Source: Sphingomonas sp.
Lineage (GTDB): Bacteria > Pseudomonadota > Alphaproteobacteria > Sphingomonadales > Sphingomonadaceae
DNA length: 64,000 nt
Direction: 5' to 3'
NCBI RefSeq assembly: GCF_019635455.1
Contig: NZ_JAHBZJ010000007.1
Location: 62,001 to 126,000, forward strand
The notes under the pieces were generated by a model, which worked only from the letters and a program-made list of their open reading frames with translations, had not been told where the DNA came from and searched no databases. Positions 16,702 to 26,180 of this stretch are shown piece after piece. Within the stretch, counting starts at the first letter, position 1, and each line of letters begins with the position of its first letter. Position numbers and translations under genes: made by a program.

Positions 16702-17517
16702 ATGCGTATCGGCGTCGTCGCACCGGCACGGACCGTCAGCGAGGAATCGGCGGCGCGGATGAAGGCGTTCATGGCCTTTACCTATCCCGCGCACGAAATC
16801 GTCTTTCACCCGCAATGTTTCGTGACCGAGGGGCATTTTGCCGGGCCGGACGAGCTGCGCGCGCGTGCGTTCCTGGAGTTCGCCAACGATCCGGCGTTCG
16901 ACGCGATCTGGTTCGCGCGGGGCGGCTATGGTTCGAACCGCATCCTGCACAGCATCATGCCCCAGATCGGGCCGGCCGCGCGGCACAAGACCTATATCGG
17001 CTATTCGGACATGGGGTTCATGCTCGGCGCGCTGTACGCCCGCCGGATCGGCCGCCCGGCGCATGGATCGATGGCGAGCAGCATGGGCCGCAACGACAAG
17101 GGCGTGGATGCCGGATGGGTGCTTGGCTGGCTGATCGATGGCGACAGGCGGGGGCTGGAGCCGACGCTCGACGGGCGCCCGGCGGCTGCCTTCAACCTGT
17201 CGATCCTGACCGCGATGATCGGTACGCCCTGGCTCCCCGATCTGGCCGACCATGTCCTGCATATCGAAGAGGTGGGCGAGCCGATGTACCGGATCGACCG
17301 GATGCTGTTCCAGATGGCCCACGCCACCCAGTTGAAGGGGATTGCCGGCGTCCGGCTGGGCGCGGTGACCGACGTCGTCGATAATGACGTGCCGTTCGGG
17401 GAAAATATCGAACAGATGATCGTGCGGTGGTGTCGCGAGATGGACGTGCCGTATCTCGGCCGCTCGGGCATCGGCCATATCGCGCTCAACCGGGTGGTGC
17501 CGTTCGGCGTATCGTGA
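16702..17517 (+). CDS. ldcA: LD-carboxypeptidase (peptidase S66)
   Basis: 271 residues, cytosolic. It removes the terminal D-Ala from recycled murein tetrapeptide. The S66 triad is visible: Ser102 in IGYSDMG, Glu189/190 in HIEEVGEP and His259 in GIGHIALN. The nucleophile sits in the usual G-Y-S-D context. AAGGGG lies seven bases before the ATG. Divergent from a Mur ligase of the Mpl type, together forming a peptide-recycling pair. Confidence 0.9.
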   Translation: MRIGVVAPARTVSEESAARMKAFMAFTYPAHEIVFHPQCFVTEGHFAGPDELRARAFLEFANDPAFDAIWFARGGYGSNRILHSIMPQIGPAARHKTYIGYSDMGFMLGALYARRIGRPAHGSMASSMGRNDKGVDAGWVLGWLIDGDRRGLEPTLDGRPAAAFNLSILTAMIGTPWLPDLADHVLHIEEVGEPMYRIDRMLFQMAHATQLKGIAGVRLGAVTDVVDNDVPFGENIEQMIVRWCREMDVPYLGRSGIGHIALNRVVPFGVS

Positions 17518-17604
17518 CTCCGGCCCCGATCCCGGGGACAGGGACATTTCGGGATTTCGTCGATGCCAGTCGCACCGCCGCCGCCGGGACTTCGAAAGAG
17601 TTGG

Positions 17605-18300
17605 ATGGATCCGCTGCCCGATTCGGACCCGGCCGCGCTCGCCGCGATCGGCGCCGCCGTCGAGGCGCGGCTGGATGCCGATCCGGCCGTGCGCCGCATC
17701 GCCAGCCCGCGGATCGACATGTTCGCGATGCCGGCCTTTCTCTCCCCCGCCGATTGCGCCGCCTTCATCGGCCTGGTCGATGCCGACGCGAAACCCTCGA
17801 CCAGCCTGCGCGCAAGCGGCGCGCCGTTGCGCCGCACCAGCTGGACCTGCCGCTTCGGCGGCGATCATCCACTGGTCGCGGCGTTCGATGCCCGGCTGAG
17901 CGGCCTGCTCGGGATCGATCCGGCGCATGGCGAAGCGCTACAGGGGCAGCGATATGAGGCGGGGCAGGAATTCCGCCTGCACAACGACTATTTCTCGAGC
18001 GGTGAGAGTTTTTCGGCGGATATCGCGGCCGAAGGGGGGCAGCGGACCTGGACCGCGATGGTCTATCTCAACCGGCCGGGCGGGGGCGGGCAGACCGCAT
18101 TCCCGCTGGTCCCCGTGGCGATCCCGCCGACGCCCGGCGTGCTGCTGATCTGGAACAACCTGGCTGCGGACGGGCTGGCCAACCCGTTCGCCCACCATGC
18201 CGGCACCCGGGTCGAGGATGGCGTCAAATACGTGCTCACCAAATGGTATCGCGAGCGTCCCTGGGCGCCCCGCGACGGGCTTTCGCACTACCGGGCCTGA
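17605..18300 (+). CDS. Fe(II)/2-oxoglutarate oxygenase (prolyl 4-hydroxylase-like)
   Basis: 231 residues from the ATG at 17605 (245 from an alternative ATG at 17563 that adds a Pro-rich leader). The double-stranded beta-helix carries the iron triad His126-x-Asp128 (RLHNDYF), a distal His at 197/198 (AHHAGTRV) and the 2-oxoglutarate lysine in GVKYVLTKWYRER. This is the P4Hc domain arrangement. Bacterial substrates are mostly unknown; hydroxylation of a protein prolyl residue is a family-based guess. Its end overlaps the convergent VOC gene by 13 bases. Confidence 0.86.
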   Translation: MDPLPDSDPAALAAIGAAVEARLDADPAVRRIASPRIDMFAMPAFLSPADCAAFIGLVDADAKPSTSLRASGAPLRRTSWTCRFGGDHPLVAAFDARLSGLLGIDPAHGEALQGQRYEAGQEFRLHNDYFSSGESFSADIAAEGGQRTWTAMVYLNRPGGGGQTAFPLVPVAIPPTPGVLLIWNNLAADGLANPFAHHAGTRVEDGVKYVLTKWYRERPWAPRDGLSHYRA

Positions 18301-18647
18301 TCCGCGACCCGCCCCACCCGCACCAGCACGCCGTCGGGGTCGCTCACCGCGAATTCGTACATGCCCCATGGTTTGAGCTGGGGTGCGCCCGGCTCGATCA
18401 CCAGCTCGCGGACGCGCTCCGCCACCGCATCGACATCATCGACATACAGGTACAGGCCGAACGGATTTTCGGGCGGTCCCGGCGTGCTCGGCTCGGCGCG
18501 CAGATGCAGGTGCCAGCCCTTGTCGTCGGCGAGAATACGATATTCGCCCCAGTCGCCCGCGAGCGTGAAGCCGAGCCGCGCATAGGACGCCGTACTCGCG
18601 ATGAGGTCACGGCAGGGCAGGATCGCGGCGACGCGGTGGTCAGACAT
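18288..18647 (-). CDS. VOC/glyoxalase-bleomycin resistance family protein
   Basis: 119 residues with the two beta-alpha-beta-beta-beta modules of the vicinal oxygen chelate fold (ASTASYARLGFTLAGDWGEYRIL; PFGLYLYVDDVDAVAERV; YEFAVSDPDGVLVRVGR). It looks like the bleomycin-binding protein type. No substrate can be assigned. The ATG at 18647 lies after a purine-rich GAGGAAGAG; the longer frame upstream has no support. Confidence 0.85.
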   Translation of the reverse strand: MSDHRVAAILPCRDLIASTASYARLGFTLAGDWGEYRILADDKGWHLHLRAEPSTPGPPENPFGLYLYVDDVDAVAERVRELVIEPGAPQLKPWGMYEFAVSDPDGVLVRVGRVADQAR

Positions 18648-18716
18648 CGTCAGTCTCTTCCTCTGGCATTCCGCGCGCACCGCCCCTATCCTTATGGCAT
18701 GGCACAGCGTTTCGCC

Positions 18717-18760
18717 ACGACCACTAGCACCGCTCCCGCTCCGGCGGGAGGGCTGGTCGT
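18717..18760. repeat. Hairpin 1 of a tandem palindrome pair in a divergent intergenic region
   Basis: Outer arms ACGACCA/TGGTCGT (7 bp) enclose inner arms CTCCCGC/GCGGGAG (7 bp) with a TCCG loop. It lies between two divergent genes, so it does not serve as a terminator. Reads like a REP-type extragenic palindrome. Confidence 0.5.
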
Positions 18761-18776
18761 GCGCGGCTGACGCGCG

Positions 18777-18809
18777 GCCGGACCTCCCCCGGAAACGGGG
18801 GAGGCCGGC
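18777..18809. repeat. Hairpin 2 of a tandem palindrome pair, GNRA-capped
   Basis: GCCGG, a bulged A, then CCTCCCCCG, a GAAA tetraloop, and the complementary arm: 14 paired bases with a single bulge. It lies 16 bases after hairpin 1 and 50 bases before the exonuclease ATG. The tetraloop would make a very stable RNA hairpin in that leader. Confidence 0.5.
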
Positions 18810-18859
18810 GCTCCGCTTCCCCCGTTCCGGCATCCATTCGCGGGCGCGGGGATACCGGA

Positions 18860-19345
18860 ATGCGCTACTATATCGACACCGAATTCAACGGCAGCGGCGG
18901 GCAGCTGCTGAGCATCGCGCTGGTCCGCGAGGATGGCGCGCAGTTCCACGAGGCACTTCACCCGCATGAGCTGATCGTGCCATGGGTGCGCGAACATGTG
19001 ATGCCGCAGATGGATCGCGAGCCGGTCGATCGCGCCACCATGGTGAGGAAATTGCAGAAATTCCTGCGCAAGGATGGCGGCCCGTTCCTGTTCGTGGCCG
19101 ACTGGCCCGAGGATCTGGCGCATTTCTGCGCCCTGCTGATCCGCGACCATGGCAAGCGCAACGATCCGATGAGCCTTTCCTGCCTGCTGGTCCATCTGCC
19201 CGGCTTCGACACTGCGGCGCACAGCGCCCGCCCGCACAATGCGCTGGCGGATGCCATCGCGCTGAAGGAGCGGGTCGAGGCCAATCTGCGCGGTGCGCAT
19301 GCGGAGCTGTCCGAACATGACCTTGCGCGATTGCGGGTGGGCTGA
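18860..19345 (+). CDS. DEDD-type 3'-5' exonuclease-like protein
   Basis: 161 residues beginning directly with exonuclease motif I (YYIDTEFNG, Asp and Glu), then motif II around [14 protein letters not shown] and motif III HNALADA (DEDDh His and Asp). This matches the short Rv2179c-like exoribonuclease group rather than RNase T. All acidic catalytic residues are present, so it is probably active on RNA. Followed by thrS 85 bases downstream on the same strand. Confidence 0.78.
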   Translation: MRYYIDTEFNGSGGQLLSIALVREDGAQFHEALHPHELIVPWVREHVMPQMDREPVDRATMVRKLQKFLRKDGGPFLFVADWPEDLAHFCALLIRDHGKRNDPMSLSCLLVHLPGFDTAAHSARPHNALADAIALKERVEANLRGAHAELSEHDLARLRVG

Positions 19346-19430
19346 CATGCCGCAAGCCTTGCCTATTTCCCCGCCGCGCGGGCATAAGCCGCGCCACTTG
19401 CCCTGCCCCTCCAACAGAAAGTCCGATTCC

Positions 19431-21431
19431 GTGTCCGAGATGTTCCGCATTACGCTGCCCGACGGTTCCGTCCGCGAGGTTGCGCCGGGGACCACCCCCG
19501 CGGATATCGCCGCCGCGATCGGTCCCGGCCTTGCCAAGGCGGCGATCGCCGCGCGCGTCGATGGCGAATTGCGCGATATCGGGCGCGCGTTCGAGGGCGA
19601 TGCGCAGCTGGCGCTGGTGACGTCGAAGGACGAGGCGGACGCGCTCGAACTCGCGCGGCACGATTATGCGCATGTGCTGGCCGAGGCGGTGCAGGCGCTG
19701 TGGCCGGGGACGCAGATCACCTTTGGCCCGGCGACCGATGACGGTTTCTATTATGACGTGATGGCGCCGGCGTCGCGCGACCCGTTCTCGATGGACGACC
19801 TGCCCGCGATCGAAGAGAAGATGCGTGAGATCATCCGCGCCGACAAGCCGCTGCGCCGCGAGGTGTGGAGCCGCGAGGCGTTGATCGCCAAATGGCAGGC
19901 CGATGGCGAACGGTTCAAGGCCGAATGGGCCGCCGAACTGCCCGAGGGGGAAGAACTGACGGTCTATTGGTCGGGGTCCGACTGGCTCGACATGTGCCGC
20001 GGGCCGCATCTCGCCTCGACCGGCAAGCTCGACCCCCAGGCGTTCAAGCTGATGCGCGTCGCCGGCGCCTATTGGCGCGGCGACCAGAGGAATGCGCAGC
20101 TCACGCGCATCTATGGCACCGGCTGGCTGAACAGGAAGCAGCTCGACGCGCATCTTCACAAGCTGGAGGAGGCGGCGAAGCGCGATCACCGCCGGCTGGG
20201 CCAGGAGATGGACCTGTTCCACCTCCAGGCCGAAGCGCATGGCAGCGTTTTCTGGCACCCCAAGGGCTATCTGATCTGGCGCGAGCTCGAGGCGTATATG
20301 CGCCGCGCGATCGACGCCGCCGGCTATCGCGAGGTCAAGACGCCACAGGTGATGGACGCGCGCCAGTGGGAGCAGTCCGGACATTGGGGCAAATATCGCG
20401 AGAATATGTTCGTGATCCCGGACGAGGTGCCGAATACCGAGGACGAAGGTCCGATCGTCAGCAACGAGGCCGACTGGATGGCGCTCAAGCCGATGAACTG
20501 CCCGGCGCACGTCCTGATCTTCCGCCAGGGGATCAAATCCTATCGCGACCTGCCGCTGCGCCTTTACGAAAATGGCTGCTGTCACCGCAACGAACCGCAT
20601 GGCGCGCTGCATGGCCTGATGCGCGTGCGCCAGTTCACACAGGACGACGCGCATATCTTCTGCCGCGAGGATCAGATCGTCACCGAGGTGCAGGCGTTCT
20701 GCGAACTGGCGGACCGGATTTATCGCGATTTCGGCTTTACCTATTCGATCAAGCTGGCGCTGCGCCCGGAAAAGCGGTTCGGCACCGACGCGATGTGGGA
20801 CAAGGCCGAGGCCGAATTGCGCGACGCCGTCATGCGCGCCGGCCTCGCCACGGCCGAATATGGCTGGGAGGAACTGCCGGGTGAGGGCGCCTTTTACGCG
20901 CCCAAGCTGGAGTGGCACCTGACCGACGCGATCGGGCGGACGTGGCAGGTGGGGACGATCCAGTCCGACCGCGTGCTGCCCGAACGGCTCGACGCGAGCT
21001 ATATCGGCGAGGATGGCGAGCGCCATCGACCGGTGATGCTCCACCGCGCGATCTTTGGCAGCTATGAACGCTTCATCGGCATCCTGATCGAGCATTTCGC
21101 GGGCCGCCTGCCGGTCTGGCTGGCGCCGGTGCAGGCGGTGGTGGCGACGATCGTCTCCGACGCCGATGCCTATGCCGGCGACGCGGTCGCTAAGCTGAAG
21201 GCTGCGGGAATCCGCGTCGAGAGCGATCTGCGCAACGAGAAGATCAACTACAAGGTGCGCGAGCACAGCCTGGCGAAAGTCCCCTATCTGCTGGTGGTCG
21301 GAAAGCGCGAGGCCGACGAAGGCACCGTCGCGATTCGCACGCTCGGGCAGGAGGGGCAGAAGGTCGTCGCGCTCGATGAAGCGATCGCGATGCTTGCGAA
21401 GGACGCTGCGGCTCCCGATATGCGATCGTAG
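19431..21431 (+). CDS. thrS: Threonyl-tRNA synthetase
   Basis: 666 residues. Order: TGS domain (1-65, [13 protein letters not shown]), editing domain with [11 protein letters not shown], class II catalytic core with motif 2 ([19 protein letters not shown]) and zinc ligands Cys in MNCPAH plus two His, then the anticodon-binding domain (about 560-660). I choose GTG at 19431, giving M-S-E-M-F-R-I, the usual start in related proteins; the ATG at 19440 is an alternative. Upstream of infC, the conserved thrS-infC arrangement. Confidence 0.97.
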   Translation: MSEMFRITLPDGSVREVAPGTTPADIAAAIGPGLAKAAIAARVDGELRDIGRAFEGDAQLALVTSKDEADALELARHDYAHVLAEAVQALWPGTQITFGPATDDGFYYDVMAPASRDPFSMDDLPAIEEKMREIIRADKPLRREVWSREALIAKWQADGERFKAEWAAELPEGEELTVYWSGSDWLDMCRGPHLASTGKLDPQAFKLMRVAGAYWRGDQRNAQLTRIYGTGWLNRKQLDAHLHKLEEAAKRDHRRLGQEMDLFHLQAEAHGSVFWHPKGYLIWRELEAYMRRAIDAAGYREVKTPQVMDARQWEQSGHWGKYRENMFVIPDEVPNTEDEGPIVSNEADWMALKPMNCPAHVLIFRQGIKSYRDLPLRLYENGCCHRNEPHGALHGLMRVRQFTQDDAHIFCREDQIVTEVQAFCELADRIYRDFGFTYSIKLALRPEKRFGTDAMWDKAEAELRDAVMRAGLATAEYGWEELPGEGAFYAPKLEWHLTDAIGRTWQVGTIQSDRVLPERLDASYIGEDGERHRPVMLHRAIFGSYERFIGILIEHFAGRLPVWLAPVQAVVATIVSDADAYAGDAVAKLKAAGIRVESDLRNEKINYKVREHSLAKVPYLLVVGKREADEGTVAIRTLGQEGQKVVALDEAIAMLAKDAAAPDMRS

Positions 21432-21526
21432 CCTTCGCGCCACAGCGTGTGGCTTTTTCGCCAGTTGCCGCGCGGCGGGGCTACCCTGCCGCGCGGTGCT
21501 GCGCTAAACTGAATGCGCGGCGCCGG

Positions 21527-21586
21527 CCCGCTTTCCATCCGGCCACCCGATGTCGAGATCGAAGGGGTGGCCGGATGGAAAGCGGG
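21527..21586 (+). repeat. 22-bp perfect inverted repeat in the infC leader
   Basis: Arms 21527-21548 and 21565-21586 are exact complements with a 16-base loop. The stem tip is CCGGCCACCC. It sits 96 bases after the thrS stop and 45 bases before the infC start, without a T-run, so it is not a classical terminator. A second long hairpin with the same tip precedes gshB (36965-37028). Confidence 0.75.
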
Positions 21587-21617
21587 GCGGGACCGCGAAC
21601 GTACCGATAACCACCAC

Positions 21618-21633
21618 AGGAGAAGCATCCATC
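21618..21633 (+). promoter_or_regulatory. Ribosome binding site pointing to an ATC start codon for infC
   Basis: AGGAG at 21618-21622 is followed after eight bases by ATC at 21631-21633, in frame with IF3. The first in-frame ATG (21643) is 20 bases from AGGAG, too far for efficient initiation. Confidence 0.65.
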
Positions 21634-22176
21634 CGTCCTCCCATGTCCCGGCGCGGTTTCGCGCCCCCGGTGCCGACCGGCCCGCGCTACAACGAATTCA
21701 TCCAGTCGCAGAAAGTCCGCGTGATCGATCATGAGGGCGAGAATCTGGGCGTGATGTACACGCGCGAGGCGATGGAACAGGCGCAGGAACTCGGTCTTGA
21801 CCTGGTCGAGGTATCGCCGAACGCCGACCCGCCGGTCGCCAAGTTCCTTGATGTGGGCAAGTACAAGTACGAGGCTCAGAAAAAGGCGAACGCCGCGCGC
21901 AAGACGCAGAAGACGCAGGAGATCAAGGAGATCAAGATGCGTCCCAACATCGACGATCATGACTATGATACGAAGATGAAGGCGATCCACAAATTCATCG
22001 GTGAAGGCGACAAGGTAAAGGTCACGCTGCGCTTTCGTGGCCGCGAACTTTCGCACGGCCAGCTCGGCATGGCGCTGCTCCAGCGCGTCCAGGCGGATAC
22101 CGCCGAAGATGCGAAGGTGGAAAGCTATCCGCGCATGGAAGGCCGTCAGATGCTGATGGTGCTCGCGCCGAAATAA
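21631..22176 (+). CDS. infC: Translation initiation factor IF-3, probable ATC start
   Basis: 181 residues from ATC at 21631 (177 from ATG at 21643). It prevents premature 50S joining and rejects non-canonical start codons. The N-domain motif [25 protein letters not shown] and C-domain motifs KYKYEAQKK and [11 protein letters not shown] are characteristic. E. coli infC uses the rare AUU codon for autoregulation; here the Shine-Dalgarno spacing favours AUC, giving fMet-Arg-Pro-Pro-Met. E. coli IF3 has 180 residues, which matches the ATC-start length. A strong hairpin lies in the leader. Confidence 0.95.
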   Translation: MRPPMSRRGFAPPVPTGPRYNEFIQSQKVRVIDHEGENLGVMYTREAMEQAQELGLDLVEVSPNADPPVAKFLDVGKYKYEAQKKANAARKTQKTQEIKEIKMRPNIDDHDYDTKMKAIHKFIGEGDKVKVTLRFRGRELSHGQLGMALLQRVQADTAEDAKVESYPRMEGRQMLMVLAPK

Positions 22177-22185
22177 CGCCGGAGT

Positions 22186-22211
22186 CTCCCTCCCCGGCTC
22201 CGGGGAGGGAG
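22186..22211 (+). terminator. GC-rich hairpin after infC
   Basis: CTCCCTCCCCG pairs perfectly with its complement around a four-base loop, ten bases after the infC stop. There is no U-tract, so termination would be imperfect or factor-assisted. It also lies 24 bases from the end of the convergent acetyltransferase gene. Confidence 0.55.
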
Positions 22212-22234
22212 CGTCCCGCACGCGGGCGGCGGCG

Positions 22235-22909
22235 TCACTCGGCCCGTTCCAGCACCCGATAGGTCAGGGTCGATCGCCGCTCGAAGCCGAGCGCGCGGTA
22301 CATCGAAATCGCGGGGTTGTCGGGCAGGCAGTGCAGGAACGCCGCCTCACCGCGCGCCAGCGCGCGTGCGATCACGATCCGCATCAGCCCGGCGGCGAGT
22401 CCACGCCCGCGCCAGTCCGGATGCGTCGCGACCGCGCTCACTTCGGTAAAGCCGGGCGCCTTCAGCCGCTCGCCCGCCATCGCGACGAGCATGCCCCCAT
22501 CCCGGACCCCCACAAAGCCGCCCAGCTGTGGCGTGCCGGACAGAAAGGGGCCGGGGCGGCACAGCATCGCCAGCGCGTAGATGTCGGACGCATCGGCGGC
22601 ACCGAGTGACCGGGCGGCGATCGATTCGCCCGGCGCAAGTCGCGTCAGAACCATCTGGTCCAGCTGCGCCTGCGTCGTCACCCGCGCGCCGGGCAGATCG
22701 GGGGGTGTCGGCGTCTCCAGCAGACTGATCGAACCGCCCGGCGGAATCAGCGCGAGCAGCGCCGACTGAGCCGTCGCGCCGCCATCGGCCGCCGCCGCAA
22801 ATGGATGGACGTGCGGATCGAAACGACAGGCCCGCGCATCCCCGACCGCGAATGCGGCCTGCCGGCCGGTCAGCGCGCTCCAGATCGGGCGGTCGAGTGG
22901 GTGGGACAT
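22235..22909 (-). CDS. GNAT family N-acetyltransferase
   Basis: 224 residues. The acetyl-CoA motif A HPDWRGRGLAAGLM is near residue 165 and motif B (NPAISMYRALGFERRSTLTYRVLE) ends the protein. The first 90 residues form a degenerate half (IPPGGSISLLE), as in two-lobed FR47-like acetyltransferases. Substrate unknown. Convergent with infC; VOC and glnD genes follow upstream on the same strand. Confidence 0.88.
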   Translation of the reverse strand: MSHPLDRPIWSALTGRQAAFAVGDARACRFDPHVHPFAAAADGGATAQSALLALIPPGGSISLLETPTPPDLPGARVTTQAQLDQMVLTRLAPGESIAARSLGAADASDIYALAMLCRPGPFLSGTPQLGGFVGVRDGGMLVAMAGERLKAPGFTEVSAVATHPDWRGRGLAAGLMRIVIARALARGEAAFLHCLPDNPAISMYRALGFERRSTLTYRVLERAE

Positions 22910-22958
22910 GTCCGGTCGCTAAACGCTGGGGGCGGCAAGGTCATCCCGCATGTTGCGG

Positions 22959-23339
22959 TCAAGCCGGCTCCCACAATTCGATCGGATTGCCCTCCGGATC
23001 GTGGATCCGGGCAAAGCGGCCCATCCCGCTCGAATCCCACTCCTCGCGCGTCTCGATCGCGATGCCGGCGGCGTTGAGCTGTTCGAGCATGCCCTCAAGG
23101 TCGCTGACCCGCAGGTTCAGCATGAACGCCTTGTCGGCGGCGAAATAGTCGGTGTCGGCCTGGAACGGCGCGAACACCACCGGGCCGCCGGTCACCCGCC
23201 ATGTCCACGCATCCGCTTCGCCGTCCGCGCCATCGGCGATGCAGCCGCCGCCGATGCCCAGATGCTCGCGATACCAGTCCGCGAGCGCTTCGGGATCCTT
23301 CGCGCGAAAGAACAGTCCGCCGATACCCAATACGCCCAT
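22959..23339 (-). CDS. VOC family protein
   Basis: 126 residues starting GIGGLFFRAKDPEALADWYREHLGI, the standard first module of VOC proteins, and ending RFARIHDPEGNPIELWEP with the metal-ligand Glu. Probably a dioxygenase-like or glyoxalase-like fold; no function can be given. It lies 27 bases downstream of glnD on the same strand. Confidence 0.88.
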   Translation of the reverse strand: MGVLGIGGLFFRAKDPEALADWYREHLGIGGGCIADGADGEADAWTWRVTGGPVVFAPFQADTDYFAADKAFMLNLRVSDLEGMLEQLNAAGIAIETREEWDSSGMGRFARIHDPEGNPIELWEPA

Positions 23340-23366
23340 CCTCGCCTCCCTCCTGCACGCGCGGAC

Positions 23367-26108
23367 CTATGCCGCGCTGGCATATTCCCCCAGCCCCGCC
23401 GCCGCGTCGAGCAAACGCCGTTCGAGCGATTTCAGCCGCAACACGGCGGTGATCTTGTCCCCGGTCAGATCGGTGACATAGAAGGTATCGACCGCGCGCT
23501 CGCCATAGGTGGCGACATGGGCGCTGTGGATCGTCACCTTCGACTGGAACAGCGCATAGGCGAGGTGGTGGAGCAGCGCCGGGCGGTCGCGCGCATTCAC
23601 CTCGATCACGGTGAAGCGGTTCGACGCCTTGTTCTCGATCGATACATTGGGTTCGATCCGGAACGCGTCGGCGCGCAGGCGGGGGAGGGGCTTGGCGGCC
23701 AGCCGCTCGGTCAGCTTTGCCCGGTTCGCCAGGGCGTCGGCGATCGCGCCTTCGATCCGTGCCAGCTGCCCGGTGTCGTCGAACGGGCGGCCGAGCGGGT
23801 CCTGCACCAGGAAATTGTCGATCGCCATGCCGTCGCGCGTCGTGTGGATACGCGCATCGATGATGTTGCCGCCCACCGCGTGCAGCGCCCCGGCGATGCG
23901 ATAGAACAGGCCCGCATGGTCGGCCGCATAGACGCTGACCAGCGTGGCGCCGCGATCGGGATAGACGGTCGCCTCGACCGACAATCGGGCATCGCCGACG
24001 CGTTCGATGAAGCGCGCGTTGCGCTCGATCACGTCTTCCGGCTCCGCCACCCAATAGGCATCGGTCAGCCGTGCGGTCAGCGCGCCGATGTCGCGGCCCA
24101 GCGCGCGCTCCAGCGCCTCCTGCTTGGCGGCGATCCGCTCGCCGCGCCCCTTTTGCTTGTGGCCAAGGCGCAGTACCTCTTCGGCGTTGTCATAGAGGTT
24201 GGACAGCAGCTGCCGTTTCCATCCGTTCCACACGCCGGGACCGACCGCGCGAATATCGACCACGGTCAGCACCAGCAGCATCATCAGCCGCTGCGGCGAT
24301 TGCACCACTTCGGCGAAATCGAGGATCGTCTTGAAGTCGCTGAGGTCGCGCTTGAACGCGGTCGCCGACATCAGCAGATGGTGACGCACCAGCCATGCCA
24401 CCGTCTCGGTCTCCGCCGCCGACAGGCCGAGCCGGGGGCAGAGCCGCATCGCAACCTCCGCGCCCAGCACGCTGTGATCGCCGCCGCGCCCCTTGGCGAT
24501 ATCGTGCAGCAGCACCGCGACATAGAGCGCGCGGCGCGACGCCACCTGATCGAGGATGAGTGTGGAAAGCGGATGATCCTCCTTCAGTTCACCCTTCTCG
24601 ATCCGATTGAGCAGCCCGACCGCGCGGATCGTGTGCTCGTCCACCGTGAAATGATGGTACATGTCGAACTGCATCTGCGCGACGACACGACCGAAATCGG
24701 GAACGAACTGACCGAACACCCCGGCCTCGTTCATCCATCGCAATACCGTTTCGGGATCGCGGGGCGACGTCAGCACGTCCATGAACAGCGCGTTGGCGCG
24801 CGGATCGTCGCGCTTGTCGGCGATCAGCTTCGCATCGCGATTGGCGGTGCGCATCGCTAGCGGATGTACCTCCAGCCCGTGCAGGTCGGCCAGCTGAAAC
24901 AGCTCGATCAGGCGCACCGGATCTTCGGCGAAGAAATCGTCCCGGGGCAGCGCCAGCCGCCCGCGATCGAGCATGAAACCCTTCAGCTTGGCCGGGGAGC
25001 GCCGGATTCGCGGCAGGCCGAAACGGCTGCCCCGTGCGGCGAACTTCTCGTCCAGATGCGCCAGGAAAACGCCGGTCAGGTCGCCGACCATCTTCGCCTG
25101 GAGGAAGTAGAAGTGCATGAACCGCTCGACCTTCGACTTGCCCGGCCGGTCGGCGTAGCGCATGCGCTCGGCGATCTCGCGCTGATAGTCAAAGGTCAGG
25201 CGATCCTCGCCCCGCCCCGCCAGATCGTGCAGGTGGCAGCGCACGGCCCACAGGAAATTGTCGGCACGCCGGAACTGGCGATATTCCAGTTTCGTCAGCA
25301 GGCCCGCCTCGACCAGATCGGCGGGTTCGCGCACGCCATGGGCGAACTTGCCGATCCAGAACAGCGTGTGGAGATCGCGCAGCCCGCCCTTGCCCTCCTT
25401 GACGTTCGGCTCGACGACATAGCGGCTGTCGCCCATCTTGCGGTGGCGTTCGTTCCGCTCGTCCAGCTTCTGGGCGATGAAGGTGCGCGCATTGCCGTTC
25501 TGCACATCGTTGCGGAACCGCGCCGCCGCCTCGTCATAGAGGGCGGTGTCGCCCCAGACATATCGCGCCTCCAGCAAGGCGGTGCAGACGGTGACGTCGT
25601 TCTTCGCCTCGCGCACCATCTCGTCCAGCGAGCGCGAGCTGTGACCGACCTTCAGCCCCATGTCCCACAGCGAATAGAGGATCGATTCGATCACCTGCTC
25701 GCTCCAGCTGGTCTGTTTCCACGGCGTCAGGAAGCCGATATCGACATCGCTGAACGGCGCCATCTCTCCCCGGCCATAGCCGCCGACCGCGATCAGCGTC
25801 ATCCGCTCGGCAGTACTCGGATTGCTGTTGCGATACAGGCGTGCCAGCGTGAAATCCCACAGCACGCGCAACAACTGGTCCATCAGGAAGGCCCCGCTCG
25901 CCGCGCTTTCATGGCCGCGTGCGGGATGCTCGATCAGGCGCCGCGCGATTTCCGCGCGACCGGTCTCAAGCGCCAGCTTGAGCCGCTGGGCGGCGGCCTG
26001 GCGCAGCCGCATCGTATCGGGGGCGTCGAGCGCCGCCAGTTCGTCGGCCAGCGCGCGGCGATCAACGATCGCGCGGCGATGGGGGATGGAATCGAAACGC
26101 CCGGACAT
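23367..26108 (-). CDS. glnD: [Protein-PII] uridylyltransferase/uridylyl-removing enzyme
   Basis: 913 residues. It senses glutamine and modifies PII to control nitrogen assimilation. Nucleotidyltransferase motif VGGYGRGEMAPFSDVDIGF (about 105-125), HD-domain motif LLHDIAKGRGGDHS (about 535) for deuridylylation and two C-terminal ACT domains (about 720-905; SVYAADHAGLFYRI and VIEVNARDRPALLHHL) are all present. Long opposite-strand frames here are codon-bias mirrors. Confidence 0.97.
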   Translation of the reverse strand: MSGRFDSIPHRRAIVDRRALADELAALDAPDTMRLRQAAAQRLKLALETGRAEIARRLIEHPARGHESAASGAFLMDQLLRVLWDFTLARLYRNSNPSTAERMTLIAVGGYGRGEMAPFSDVDIGFLTPWKQTSWSEQVIESILYSLWDMGLKVGHSSRSLDEMVREAKNDVTVCTALLEARYVWGDTALYDEAAARFRNDVQNGNARTFIAQKLDERNERHRKMGDSRYVVEPNVKEGKGGLRDLHTLFWIGKFAHGVREPADLVEAGLLTKLEYRQFRRADNFLWAVRCHLHDLAGRGEDRLTFDYQREIAERMRYADRPGKSKVERFMHFYFLQAKMVGDLTGVFLAHLDEKFAARGSRFGLPRIRRSPAKLKGFMLDRGRLALPRDDFFAEDPVRLIELFQLADLHGLEVHPLAMRTANRDAKLIADKRDDPRANALFMDVLTSPRDPETVLRWMNEAGVFGQFVPDFGRVVAQMQFDMYHHFTVDEHTIRAVGLLNRIEKGELKEDHPLSTLILDQVASRRALYVAVLLHDIAKGRGGDHSVLGAEVAMRLCPRLGLSAAETETVAWLVRHHLLMSATAFKRDLSDFKTILDFAEVVQSPQRLMMLLVLTVVDIRAVGPGVWNGWKRQLLSNLYDNAEEVLRLGHKQKGRGERIAAKQEALERALGRDIGALTARLTDAYWVAEPEDVIERNARFIERVGDARLSVEATVYPDRGATLVSVYAADHAGLFYRIAGALHAVGGNIIDARIHTTRDGMAIDNFLVQDPLGRPFDDTGQLARIEGAIADALANRAKLTERLAAKPLPRLRADAFRIEPNVSIENKASNRFTVIEVNARDRPALLHHLAYALFQSKVTIHSAHVATYGERAVDTFYVTDLTGDKITAVLRLKSLERRLLDAAAGLGEYASAA

Positions 26109-26180
26109 GCCCGCCAGATAGGGCAGGCGCTGTCCGAGCGCTACACTGGTTTGGATATGAGGGTCGGGGGCGGCGGAGGT

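Noticed and set aside
15159..17384. A 741-codon frame opposite the Mur ligase, running into ldcA
   Set aside because: Overlaps two real genes in other frames and its residues are low-complexity Arg/Gly/Asp.
18885..21443. An 852-codon open frame opposite thrS
   Set aside because: It mirrors the codon bias of thrS; composition (Arg, His, Asp rich without hydrophobic periodicity), no ribosome site, and thrS is certain.
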